Virus record (IMG/VR): IMGVR_UViG_3300030328_002122
Location: 366-64,365 of that record
Length of the DNA: 64,000 nt
Source: a virus
Direction: 5' to 3' (one strand)
In this document: piece after piece, positions 46,170 through 54,304 of the stretch
Position numbering within the stretch: the first letter of the stretch is position 1
Layout of the letters: each line of letters starts with the position of its first letter
Made by a program: the position numbers and the translations under genes
The notes under the pieces: generated by a model
Databases searched by the model: none
The model's input: the letters and a program-made list of their open reading frames with translations, nothing else
Told to the model about the DNA's origin: nothing

Positions 46170-48143
46170 ATGGCTTTTCAAGTTTCGCCTGGTGTGGTCA
46201 CAAAAGAAGTTGACAAAACTAATGTTGTTCCTCCAGTAAGTTCTGGTATAGGTGTAATGGTTGGACATTTTTCCAAAGGCCCTGTAGAAGAAATTACTAT
46301 AATAAATTCAGAGGAAGAACTGGTTAACACTTTTGGTAAACCAAATTCTGATAATTATGAAGATTGGTTTACAGCCGCAAACTTTTTACAATACTCTAGT
46401 AATCTTAGAGTAATTCGTGCAGACGCAGCTGCAGCTAAAAATGCAGTTGGTGCTGGAGCTGCAAAAGATATAAAAAATAGAGCAGACTATGATACTAATG
46501 GTGCAGCTGGTAGTGTCTGGACAGCAAAAACAATGGGTGCTCATGGTAATGCATTAAAAGTATCAATATGTGCAGGCGCTAATGGTTTTTCACAAAAATA
46601 TGCTGCTGGAACAGGTGGTGTCAATGGTGCAAAAGCTGTTGGTGTTACCACAGTTACAGTAGATAGTGGTACTAAATTCAACGTAGGTGATATTATCACT
46701 TTTGATGGAACTAGTGGTGCTGATACTGGTCACTCTACAAAATATGAAGTAACAGATATTAATGGTGCTGATCTTACTATTAGACAATCAGATCAAGTAA
46801 ATGGTGGTGGATTAACATCAGCTGTTCTTGATAATGAAGAAATAACAAGACGTTGGAAATTTCATGACTTATTTGATTCTGCTCCTGCTACATCAACATG
46901 GGCTGCAGATAAAGGTTATGTAAATGATGAATTGCATATTGTTGTATATGATGGAACTGGTGCAATTACTGGTTTTGATGGAGATGCTGCTGGACAAAGA
47001 ACTGCATCTGTATTAGAAACATTTGGATTTGTATCACAAGCTGGTATTGCAAAAACATCACAAGGTGGTTCTAATTTTTATGTAAATGTAATAAATGATA
47101 CTTCTAAGTACATATATTGGGGTAGTCATCATAGTTCTATTAGTACTGATGCTGGTAAGAGTACACCAACTGATGGTACTACTTATGTACAACCATCTGA
47201 TAATGCACAAGTAATTGATACTATTTTATCAAATGGTACAGATGGTAGTGCTCCAAGTGTAGGTGAAAAGAAAACTAGTTTAGATTTAATCGACAACGAT
47301 ACAACTGAAGTAGATTTAATTATGGCTGGTTCTTGTGGTGCTGGTGCAGATGGTGTTACTCATGGACAAAATGTGGTTGCACTTGCAGAATCAAGAAAAG
47401 ATGCAGTTGCATTTATTTCACCAAGATCTGCTGATGTTGTTGGTGGTGCAACTAATTCTGCAAAAACTACATCAGTAACTACATTCTTTGGTAATCTAAA
47501 CAGTTCATCTTACTGTGTATTTGATAGTGGTTATAAGTATATGTTTGACAAGTATAATGATGTTTACAGATATGTTCCACTCAATGGTGACATTGCTGGA
47601 ATTACTGCAAATACTGATCTTGTTGCTGACGCATGGTTCTCTCCTGCTGGTTATAACAGAGGTGGAGTTCGTGGTACAACCAAACTTGCGTTTAATCCAT
47701 CAAAAGCAGAAAGAGATTTACTTTATCAAAACAGAATAAATCCTGTATGTACATTTCCAGGCCAAGGTACAGTTCTTTTTGGAGATAAAACTGCTCTATC
47801 AAGACCTAGTGCATTTGACAGAATTAATGTACGAAGATTATTTCTTGTACTTGAGAAAGCAATTTCAAACGCTGCTAAGTATCAAATGTTTGAGTTCAAT
47901 GATGCGTTCACAAGAGCTCAGTTTGTTAACCTAGTAGAACCTTTCTTGAGAGATGTACAAGGAAGAAGGGGTATTAGTGATTTCTCTGTAATTGCAGACG
48001 AAACAAATAATACTGGAGAAGTGATTGACAGAAATGAGTTTGTCGGAGATATCTTTGTCAAACCAGCAAGGTCAATTAACTTTGTTCAACTTAACTTCAT
48101 CGCTGTGCGAACTGGTGTCGCTTTCAGCGAGATAGGCGGATAA
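46170..48143 (+). CDS. gp18: Tail sheath protein gp18
   Basis: 657 residues (T4 gp18 is 659), the contractile sheath subunit. The N terminus 'FQVSPGVVTKEVDKTNVVPP' and 'FSKGPVEEITIINSEEELVN' are sheath signatures. The C-terminal core ('GRRGISDFSVIADETNNTGE' and 'FVGDIFVKPARSINFVQLNF') is the conserved handshake domain. The middle (~150-330) is a Gly/Thr-rich insertion that would be the exposed, variable surface domain. It is expressed from its own late box, with gene 19 following after 12 bases. Confidence 0.97.
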   Translation: MAFQVSPGVVTKEVDKTNVVPPVSSGIGVMVGHFSKGPVEEITIINSEEELVNTFGKPNSDNYEDWFTAANFLQYSSNLRVIRADAAAAKNAVGAGAAKDIKNRADYDTNGAAGSVWTAKTMGAHGNALKVSICAGANGFSQKYAAGTGGVNGAKAVGVTTVTVDSGTKFNVGDIITFDGTSGADTGHSTKYEVTDINGADLTIRQSDQVNGGGLTSAVLDNEEITRRWKFHDLFDSAPATSTWAADKGYVNDELHIVVYDGTGAITGFDGDAAGQRTASVLETFGFVSQAGIAKTSQGGSNFYVNVINDTSKYIYWGSHHSSISTDAGKSTPTDGTTYVQPSDNAQVIDTILSNGTDGSAPSVGEKKTSLDLIDNDTTEVDLIMAGSCGAGADGVTHGQNVVALAESRKDAVAFISPRSADVVGGATNSAKTTSVTTFFGNLNSSSYCVFDSGYKYMFDKYNDVYRYVPLNGDIAGITANTDLVADAWFSPAGYNRGGVRGTTKLAFNPSKAERDLLYQNRINPVCTFPGQGTVLFGDKTALSRPSAFDRINVRRLFLVLEKAISNAAKYQMFEFNDAFTRAQFVNLVEPFLRDVQGRRGISDFSVIADETNNTGEVIDRNEFVGDIFVKPARSINFVQLNFIAVRTGVAFSEIGG

Positions 48144-48155
48144 GGGAGATAAAAG

Positions 48156-48680
48156 ATGGCTAGTATAGACGATTTTAAATCCAACCTTATCGGTGGTGGT
48201 GCAAGAGCAAATCAATATAGAGTTGTAATGACAACGCCCACAACTATCACAACTGGATTGGATGCAGTTAGAACACAATTTTTAGTCAAGGCAACATCTT
48301 TGCCTGGACAAACGATACCAGAAGTAACAGTAAACTTTAGAGGTAGACAACTATTTCTTGCTGGAGATAGAACCTTTGAAACATGGACAACTACAATAAT
48401 CAATGATACTGATTTTATGGTTAGAAATGCAATGGAAAGGTGGATGAATGCTATAAATGATCTTGAAGCAAATACTGGATTAGTAAATGTTTCTGATTAT
48501 ACTGCTGATTTAAGAGTTGAACAGTTAGACAGAGCAGATAATATTCTGAAAAGATATATTATCAGAAACTGTTGGCCAACAATTCTTGCACCAGTAGATT
48601 TATCATACGACACAGTAAGTGATATTGAAACCTTTGATGTAACATGGAGATATACTTCATTTACTGCAAGTGATATCTAG
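48156..48680 (+). CDS. gp19: Tail tube protein gp19
   Basis: 174 residues (T4 gp19 is 163), the hexameric tube subunit through which DNA passes. It reads 'ANQYRVVMTTPTTITTGLDA', then 'VKATSLPGQTIPEVTVNFRG', 'TWTTTIINDTDFMVRNAMER' and the end 'SDIETFDVTWRYTSFTASDI'. The pattern 'LPG..I....V.F.GR....GDR.F..W..TI.ND.D...R...E.W' is that of the T4 tube family. It follows the sheath gene, as in all T4-like phages. Confidence 0.96.
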   Translation: MASIDDFKSNLIGGGARANQYRVVMTTPTTITTGLDAVRTQFLVKATSLPGQTIPEVTVNFRGRQLFLAGDRTFETWTTTIINDTDFMVRNAMERWMNAINDLEANTGLVNVSDYTADLRVEQLDRADNILKRYIIRNCWPTILAPVDLSYDTVSDIETFDVTWRYTSFTASDI

Positions 48681-48728
48681 TTAATTTATCCTACTAAATA
48701 GTTGGGTATTAACTAGGAGAATTATAGT

Positions 48729-50255
48729 ATGGCTGAACTTTTCGGTTTCAGAATAACAAGAGCGAATCAAGATTTGGGGAAGGACTCGATAACGAATCCT
48801 TCTCCAGATGACGGCTCCTATGACATATCTGGTGGGGGATTTTATTCCTCTATTTTAGATATAGCTGGTAGAGATCGTAATGATCTTGATTTAATCAATA
48901 GATATCGTTCAATTGCACAACAACCAGAGTGTGATAGTGCAATTGAGGATATAGTGAACGAGTCTATTGTATCAGATGAAAAAGGACAATCTGTTTCTCT
49001 TTCAATGGATAGACTTAACCTTTCCCAAACAATTAAAAATAAAATTCGTGAAGAGTTTAATGAAGTATTGCGTCTTTTAGATTTTAACGAAAAAGGACAT
49101 GATATATTCAGAAGATGGTATATTGATGGTAGACTATATTATCATAAGATCATTGACACTAAAAATACAAAAAAAGGTATTCAAGAAGTACGTTATATAG
49201 ATCCAAGAAAAATTAAAAAGGTTCGTGATAAAAAAATAGAAAAAGATCAAAGAACTGGAATAGATGTTATTAAACAAATAGAAGATTTTTATCTATATAA
49301 TGAACAAGGACTAGATCAAGCAACTGGTACTAGTACTGGTGTAAAACTTACAGCAGACTCTATATCATACTGTCCATCTGGACTTATTGATATGTCAAGA
49401 GGAAATGTATTATCACATTTAAATAAAGCAATTAAACCAGTAAATCAGTTACGCATGATAGAGGACGCATTAGTAATTTATCGTATATCAAGAGCTCCAG
49501 AAAGAAGAATATTTTACATTGATGTGGGAAATCTTCCTAAAGTAAAAGCAGAAGCTTATCTAAAAGATGTAATGAATCGTTACAGAAACAAACTAGTATA
49601 TGACGCAAAAACTGGTGAGATTCGTGACGATAGAAATCATATGTCAATGTTAGAGGATTTCTGGTTACCAAGAAGAGAAGGTGGAAGGGGTACAGAGATT
49701 ACCACACTTCCAGGCGGATCTAATCTTGGTGAAATAGATGATATACAATATTTTCAGAAAAAACTATATCGTTCATTAAATGTGCCCGTATCCAGACTTG
49801 CAGAAGAAACAGGATTTCAAATAGGACGTTCTGATAACATAACAAGAGATGAACTTAAATTTACAAAGTTCGTACAGAGATTGCGTAAAAAGTTTTCTAA
49901 CCTATTCTGTGATATGTTAAAAACTCAACTTGTACTTAAAGGTGTAATTGCAGTTGAAGAATGGCCCTCAATAAAAGAGTTATTGCAATTTGATTATTTA
50001 CAAGATGGTCATTTTACAGAACTTAAAAACGCAGAACTTATGCAAAATCGTTTGGATATGTTAGGTACGATAGAATCGTATGTAGGTACATATTTTTCTA
50101 AAGAATATGTACGAAAACATATTCTTAGAATGAATGATGATGAAATACAAGAAATAGAAGATCAAATTAAAGATGAAGAAGGTGGAGAAAATGGTGATCC
50201 AGACACAGATGGTATGTTTGCAACCAATGAGCCTTCTGAAGGAGAAAAAGAATGA
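48729..50255 (+). CDS. gp20: Portal vertex protein gp20
   Basis: 508 residues (T4 gp20 is 524), the dodecameric ring through which DNA enters and leaves. Typical strings are 'LINRYRSIAQQPECDSAIED', 'RIFYIDVGNLPKVKAEAYLK', 'LEDFWLPRREGGRGTEITTL' and 'SRLAEETGFQIGRSDNITRD'. The C terminus is acidic. No exact late box lies in the 48-base gap (a CTAAATA remnant is there), so it probably shares the gene 18 promoter. The last bases overlap gene 67 by ATGA. Confidence 0.97.
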   Translation: MAELFGFRITRANQDLGKDSITNPSPDDGSYDISGGGFYSSILDIAGRDRNDLDLINRYRSIAQQPECDSAIEDIVNESIVSDEKGQSVSLSMDRLNLSQTIKNKIREEFNEVLRLLDFNEKGHDIFRRWYIDGRLYYHKIIDTKNTKKGIQEVRYIDPRKIKKVRDKKIEKDQRTGIDVIKQIEDFYLYNEQGLDQATGTSTGVKLTADSISYCPSGLIDMSRGNVLSHLNKAIKPVNQLRMIEDALVIYRISRAPERRIFYIDVGNLPKVKAEAYLKDVMNRYRNKLVYDAKTGEIRDDRNHMSMLEDFWLPRREGGRGTEITTLPGGSNLGEIDDIQYFQKKLYRSLNVPVSRLAEETGFQIGRSDNITRDELKFTKFVQRLRKKFSNLFCDMLKTQLVLKGVIAVEEWPSIKELLQFDYLQDGHFTELKNAELMQNRLDMLGTIESYVGTYFSKEYVRKHILRMNDDEIQEIEDQIKDEEGGENGDPDTDGMFATNEPSEGEKE

Positions 50256-50428
50256 GTGTAAGAGATTTCGTAGATTCGATTGCAAGTGGTGATAACTTAT
50301 CAGCAGAAACACATTTTACAGGCGCTTTGTCTGCAAAGGTTGGTGATGCATTAGAAACTAAAAGAAAAGATGTTGCAAAAACATTTGTAAAACATCACAT
50401 ATCAGATTCAGAGGAAAATGGTGAGTAA
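50252..50428 (+). CDS. gp67: Prohead core protein gp67-like (58 aa)
   Basis: 58-residue gene found by reading the junction: ATG 50252 overlaps the gene 20 stop by four bases, with GAAGGAG upstream. The sequence starts MSVRDFVDSIASGDNLSAET and includes GALSAKVGDALETKRKDVAK, which parallels T4 gp67 (SNDLVAARKLFAEAMAARTIDLIKEEK order of features) without its acidic tail. gp67 is a small internal scaffold component processed by gp21. It is shorter than T4 gp67 (80 aa). Its end overlaps the start of gene 68 by eleven bases. Confidence 0.75.
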   Translation: MSVRDFVDSIASGDNLSAETHFTGALSAKVGDALETKRKDVAKTFVKHHISDSEENGE

Positions 50429-50669
50429 ATCTTTTGAAAAGTTTAGGGTAAATTTGCCTGAAAAAGACGAATATAAAACGTCAAAACAGTATAAGAAACT
50501 TTCTCCGAAAGTTAAAGAGGCTGTTGACGCAATCTTTAAGGAAATGGAAGTAAAACCTTCAAATTTCCTAAATACTTTTGAGAAAACAATAACAAATGTC
50601 GCAAAAAAATTCAAAGTACCAGAAAAGAAACTAATGGATTATTTTGAATCAGAAGTTTTGACAGTATAG
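50418..50669 (+). CDS. gp68: Prohead core protein gp68-like (83 aa)
   Basis: 83 residues, Lys/Glu-rich and helical ('LSPKVKEAVDAIFKEMEVKP'), in the exact position of gene 68 between 67 and 21. T4 gp68 is longer (141 aa) and helps shape the scaffold core. The call rests on position and composition; similarity to T4 is weak by eye. The ATG overlaps the end of gene 67, preceded by GAGGAAA. Confidence 0.6.
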   Translation: MVSKSFEKFRVNLPEKDEYKTSKQYKKLSPKVKEAVDAIFKEMEVKPSNFLNTFEKTITNVAKKFKVPEKKLMDYFESEVLTV

Positions 50670-50681
50670 GGATATAGAACA

Positions 50682-50921
50682 ATGAGAGTAATTGGAGCCA
50701 CAGAAAGTTTAAATGGATCGACTACAAAATTCAAAACTGTTGGAGCGGTTTGGGTGTATCATACAAGTGCAGTAACAGTAACAGTTCGTAATGCAGCTGA
50801 TGATGCAGATATTGGAGTAATAAAACTTCCAGCTGGTGGAAAAATAATTACTTTAGGTGTCGGTGAAGGATTACGTGCTGGTTCTGGTGAAGGAACACCT
50901 GTAGTCGCTTCTGGATTTTAA
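50682..50921 (+). CDS. Small hypothetical beta-rich protein inserted in head cluster
   Basis: 79 residues between genes 68 and 21, a junction that holds no gene in T4. The sequence 'SAVTVTVRNAADDADIGVIK' then 'LPAGGKIITLGVGEGLRAGS' looks like a compact beta sandwich. Its strand pattern resembles the 115- and 112-residue virion proteins of the fibre region (TV.V...., P.G....L..G). A capsid accessory or decoration role is possible but unproven. It has a TAGGGATAT ribosome site and is in-line with the head operon. Confidence 0.55.
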   Translation: MRVIGATESLNGSTTKFKTVGAVWVYHTSAVTVTVRNAADDADIGVIKLPAGGKIITLGVGEGLRAGSGEGTPVVASGF

Positions 50922-50931
50922 GGAGATAAAC

Positions 50932-51579
50932 ATGAAACTTATTGCAGAAGAAATCCAAGAAGTAGAGTATATTGTAGAAGAGAAAGAGGACGGAAAAAAA
51001 GACATGAAGATTCGTGGAATTTTCATGCAAGCAGATATGAAGAATAGAAATGGTAGAGTATATCCTCTATCTGTTTTACAAAAAGAAGTAAAACGCTATA
51101 ACAAAGAATTTGTTGCTGAAGGTCGTGCATTTGGTGAGCTCGGACATCCAGAGGGCCCAACTGTCAACTTGGACAGAGTTTCGCACATGATAACTAAACT
51201 TGAAGCTGATGGAAAGAACTTTGTTGGTGAAGCAAAATTGCTTGGAACACCAATGGGGGAAATTGCGAAAGCACTTATTAAAGATGGTGGAAAACTTGGT
51301 GTTTCATCAAGAGGCATGGGTTCTCTAGAGTCTAAAGGTGGTGCGAATTATGTGAAAGATGACTTCTACTTGGCTACTGCAGCCGATATAGTTGCAGACC
51401 CATCTGCACCTCAAGCCTTTGTTGAAGGTATTATGGAAGGTAAAGAATGGGTATGGTCAAATGGCATACTCAAAGAAGTTGAGATAGCGGAAATAAAAGA
51501 AGGAATCGAAAGAGATACTCGTTCAAGAAAGGCGAAAGTGGAAGCACTTGCGTTAGCGAAATTTCTTAAAAGTTTGTAA
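50932..51579 (+). CDS. gp21: Prohead protease gp21
   Basis: 215 residues (T4 gp21 is 212), a herpesvirus-type serine protease that cleaves scaffold and capsid proteins during head maturation. The pattern 'GELGHPEGPTVNLDRVSHMI' contains the catalytic His72. 'GKLGVSSRGMGSLESKGG' carries the serine motif (S125/S126, GVSSRG). The N terminus has 'GIFMQADMKNRNGRVYP', conserved in the family. AAGGAGATAA precedes the ATG. It lies directly ahead of gene 22, its substrate. Confidence 0.96.
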   Translation: MKLIAEEIQEVEYIVEEKEDGKKDMKIRGIFMQADMKNRNGRVYPLSVLQKEVKRYNKEFVAEGRAFGELGHPEGPTVNLDRVSHMITKLEADGKNFVGEAKLLGTPMGEIAKALIKDGGKLGVSSRGMGSLESKGGANYVKDDFYLATAADIVADPSAPQAFVEGIMEGKEWVWSNGILKEVEIAEIKEGIERDTRSRKAKVEALALAKFLKSL

Positions 51580-51582
51580 TAT

Positions 51583-51590
51583 TATAAATA
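51583..51590 (+). promoter_or_regulatory. T4-type late promoter box (gene 22)
   Basis: Exact TATAAATA four bases after the gene 21 stop and 33 bases before the gene 22 ATG, with CAAGGAGAA between. Confidence 0.8.
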
Positions 51591-51623
51591 TGTATAGAAA
51601 TCAAAGTCAAGGAGAACTGTCCA

Positions 51624-52835
51624 ATGTCAGATTTAGACAAGACAATTGAAGAACTTGAAGCGGAAGTAAAATCGGAACTGGAAGAAAAAGCAGATCCGAA
51701 AAAAGGCGCCGCAAAGGGTGACTCAATGGAAAAATCAAAAGGTGAAGTTCAAGACTTGGGGCCAGCCGTAGTGAAAGGTGATGAAAAAGATTCTGGGCCA
51801 TCTAAAGTAGATGACAAGATGAAAAAAGCAGCAGAACCTAAACCAAAGGCAACAAAGTCTGAAGATACTGAAGCTCAAAAAGATCAAGATAAGATCGAAG
51901 AAGAAAAAGCAGATGATGACGAAGAAGAAATGTCTGACGGCGAAATGATCAAAGCCATGAATGGAATGATGAAAAAAATGAACGGCGAACAACTTGCAGC
52001 CGCTTATGAAAAAATGAATAAGATGAATGGTGATGATGACGAAGATGATAAAGAAGAAGTTGATGAATCAACTATTGAAGATCGTCTTGCGACTGTAGAT
52101 GTTTCTGATGATGTTAATGCTTTAACTTCAAACGAAGATTTATCTGAAGAGTTCAAAAACAAAGCAAAAACTGTTTTTGAAGCTGCAATCAAATCAAAAC
52201 TACGTTCAGAGATTGTAAGAATGGAAGAAGAAAAGTCCAAGTCAATCACTGAAGAAGTCGAAAACATCAAAACTGAGTTAACTGAAAAAGTTGACAACTA
52301 TATGAACTATGTTGTAGAAGAGTGGATGAAAGAAAATGAAATTGCACTTGAAAGAGGACTTAAAGGTGAAATTTCAGAGGACTTCATTTCTGGTCTTAAA
52401 GCATTGTTTGAAGAACATTACATTGATGTTCCAGACGAGAAGTATGATATACTAGGTCAACAAGCTGAAAAGATTGATGAACTAGAAAAGAAACTTAACG
52501 AACAAATTGAAAATAATGCTTCTATGAAGTCAGATAATTCAAAATTAGTTCGTGAATCAGTATTTTCACAAGCCTGTTCTGATCTGACAGATACAGAGGC
52601 AGAAAAGTTTAAAGGTCTTGTAGAAGATGTTGAGTTTTCTGATGAAGATTCCTTCAAAGAAAAACTTGATACGCTTAAGGAAAGTTATTTTCCAAAAGCA
52701 ACAACTGTCGCTGAATCTGTAGATTCCGAATCTAATTCTGGTTCTGAGTCTTACGAAACTGGTGCAATGGCCGCTTACATGGATGCAATCAGTAGATCAA
52801 ATGTACAGCGTACACCATTAAAAGTCGTAAAATAA
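51624..52835 (+). CDS. gp22: Prohead scaffold protein gp22
   Basis: 403 residues, longer than T4 gp22 (269). Extremely rich in Glu, Asp and Lys and mostly helical: 'SDLDKTIEELEAEVKSELEE' at the start, acidic runs near residues 95-150 (DDDEEEMSDGEMIKAMNGMM), and a coiled coil around 285-310 (EKIDELEKKLNEQIENN). It forms the core round which gp23 assembles and is digested by gp21 to small peptides. The longer acidic N-terminal part explains the size difference. It has its own late promoter. Confidence 0.93.
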   Translation: MSDLDKTIEELEAEVKSELEEKADPKKGAAKGDSMEKSKGEVQDLGPAVVKGDEKDSGPSKVDDKMKKAAEPKPKATKSEDTEAQKDQDKIEEEKADDDEEEMSDGEMIKAMNGMMKKMNGEQLAAAYEKMNKMNGDDDEDDKEEVDESTIEDRLATVDVSDDVNALTSNEDLSEEFKNKAKTVFEAAIKSKLRSEIVRMEEEKSKSITEEVENIKTELTEKVDNYMNYVVEEWMKENEIALERGLKGEISEDFISGLKALFEEHYIDVPDEKYDILGQQAEKIDELEKKLNEQIENNASMKSDNSKLVRESVFSQACSDLTDTEAEKFKGLVEDVEFSDEDSFKEKLDTLKESYFPKATTVAESVDSESNSGSESYETGAMAAYMDAISRSNVQRTPLKVVK

Positions 52836-52877
52836 TAAATAATGTTTAGAATACTTTAAAATAAGGAGAAAGTAACC

Positions 52878-54230
52878 ATGTTCAATACAGAACATTTACA
52901 GGAAAAGTGGCAACCAGTTCTTGAGCATAAAAATCTTCCAAAGATTGATGATGCTTATCGTAGGGCTGTTACCACAATTATCCTAGAAAACCAAGAAAAG
53001 GCTATGAAAGAAGATAGTAACTTCTTATCAGAAGCCGCACCAACAAGTAATCTTGCCGCTTCTATGGACGGCAAATATGATCCAATTCTAATTTCATTAG
53101 TACGAAGATCAATGCCAAATCTTATCGCTTATGATATTGCTGGTGTTCAACCAATGACAGGGCCAACTGGTCTTATCTTTGCAATGCGAGCAAACACAGT
53201 AGACAATGATGATGGTACAGGCCCAAGAGCAACTGCTGAAGCTCTTTACAATGAACCAGATACAGCGTTTTCTGCAACTAAGAGTGATGACAATATTCCA
53301 GGCACTGCTGGTCATGACGATACAAACCCAGCTGCACTTAATGATGATGATGGTGGTACTACATACACTGTCGGAGCTGGAATGTCATCTGCAACTGCTG
53401 AAGCTTTAGGTGATGCTGTTACTAACAGAATCGCTGAGATGTCATTTTCAATCGACAAAACAACTGTTACTGCAAAATCAAGAGCATTAAGAGCAGAATA
53501 CACAATGGAACTTGCACAAGACTTGAAAGCTATTCATGGTCTAGACGCAGAAACCGAATTGTCAAATATTCTTTCTGCTGAAATTCTTGCAGAAATTAAC
53601 AGAGAAGTTGTAAGATCAATATACATAACTGCAAAAGAAGGTGCAGTTACAGGTTCAACTGCAACTGCTGGTCAGTTTGACATGGACGTAGACTCAAATG
53701 GTCGTTGGTCAGTAGAGAAGTTCAAAGGACTTATGTTCCAACTTGAAAGAGAAGCTAATGCAATCGGACAAGAAACTCGTAGAGGAAAAGGTAACATGGT
53801 TATCTGTTCTTCTGATGTTGCTTCTGCACTTCAAATGGCTGGTATGTTAGATTACGCTCCAGCTCTTAACAATAACCTAAATGTTGATGATACTGGAAAC
53901 ACTTTTGCTGGTGTTCTCAATGGTAGACATAAAGTTTACATTGATCCATATTCATCAAATGCTGGTGGTTCTAATCCAGAAAACCAGTTTTTCGTTTCTG
54001 GTTATAAGGGTGCATCACCATATGATGCTGGTATTTTCTACTGCCCATATGTACCATTACAAATGGTTCGTGCAGTAGGTGAGCATACATTCCAACCAAA
54101 GATTGGATTTAAGACACGATATGGTCTTGCTGCCAATCCTTTTGCACAGGGAACAACCGCTGGTGCTGGTGCTCTTAATGCTGACTCAAATGTATACTAC
54201 AGAAGAGTTATGGTTAAAAACTTAATGTAA
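52878..54230 (+). CDS. gp23: Major capsid protein gp23
   Basis: 450 residues (T4 gp23 is 521), HK97-fold capsid subunit. 'LVRRSMPNLIAYDIAGVQPM' followed by TGPTGLIFAMR corresponds to T4 'VRRAIPNLIAFDICGVQPMNSPTGQVFALR'. The N-terminal propeptide ends at L50-S51-E52 before AAPTS, a fit to the gp21 cleavage rule LxE, so the mature subunit likely starts at Ala53. The end 'RYGLAANPFAQ...YYRRVMVKNLM' is conserved. Upstream is a one-mismatch late box (AATAAATA, 52834-52841) and AAGGAGAAA. A strong terminator follows. Confidence 0.98.
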   Translation: MFNTEHLQEKWQPVLEHKNLPKIDDAYRRAVTTIILENQEKAMKEDSNFLSEAAPTSNLAASMDGKYDPILISLVRRSMPNLIAYDIAGVQPMTGPTGLIFAMRANTVDNDDGTGPRATAEALYNEPDTAFSATKSDDNIPGTAGHDDTNPAALNDDDGGTTYTVGAGMSSATAEALGDAVTNRIAEMSFSIDKTTVTAKSRALRAEYTMELAQDLKAIHGLDAETELSNILSAEILAEINREVVRSIYITAKEGAVTGSTATAGQFDMDVDSNGRWSVEKFKGLMFQLEREANAIGQETRRGKGNMVICSSDVASALQMAGMLDYAPALNNNLNVDDTGNTFAGVLNGRHKVYIDPYSSNAGGSNPENQFFVSGYKGASPYDAGIFYCPYVPLQMVRAVGEHTFQPKIGFKTRYGLAANPFAQGTTAGAGALNADSNVYYRRVMVKNLM

Positions 54231-54262
54231 TCTCATGTAGTTAAAATACTATAATAACTTTA

Positions 54263-54287
54263 GGGGGATTTTTATCCCCCTTTTTTT
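54263..54287 (+). terminator. Intrinsic terminator after gene 23
   Basis: A GGGGGA stem (54263-54268) pairs perfectly with TCCCCC (54275-54280) across a six-base loop, followed by seven Ts (54281-54287). It lies 33 bases after the gene 23 stop and closes the late head operon. Confidence 0.92.
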
Positions 54288-54304
54288 AGACAAAAGAGGA
54301 AATT

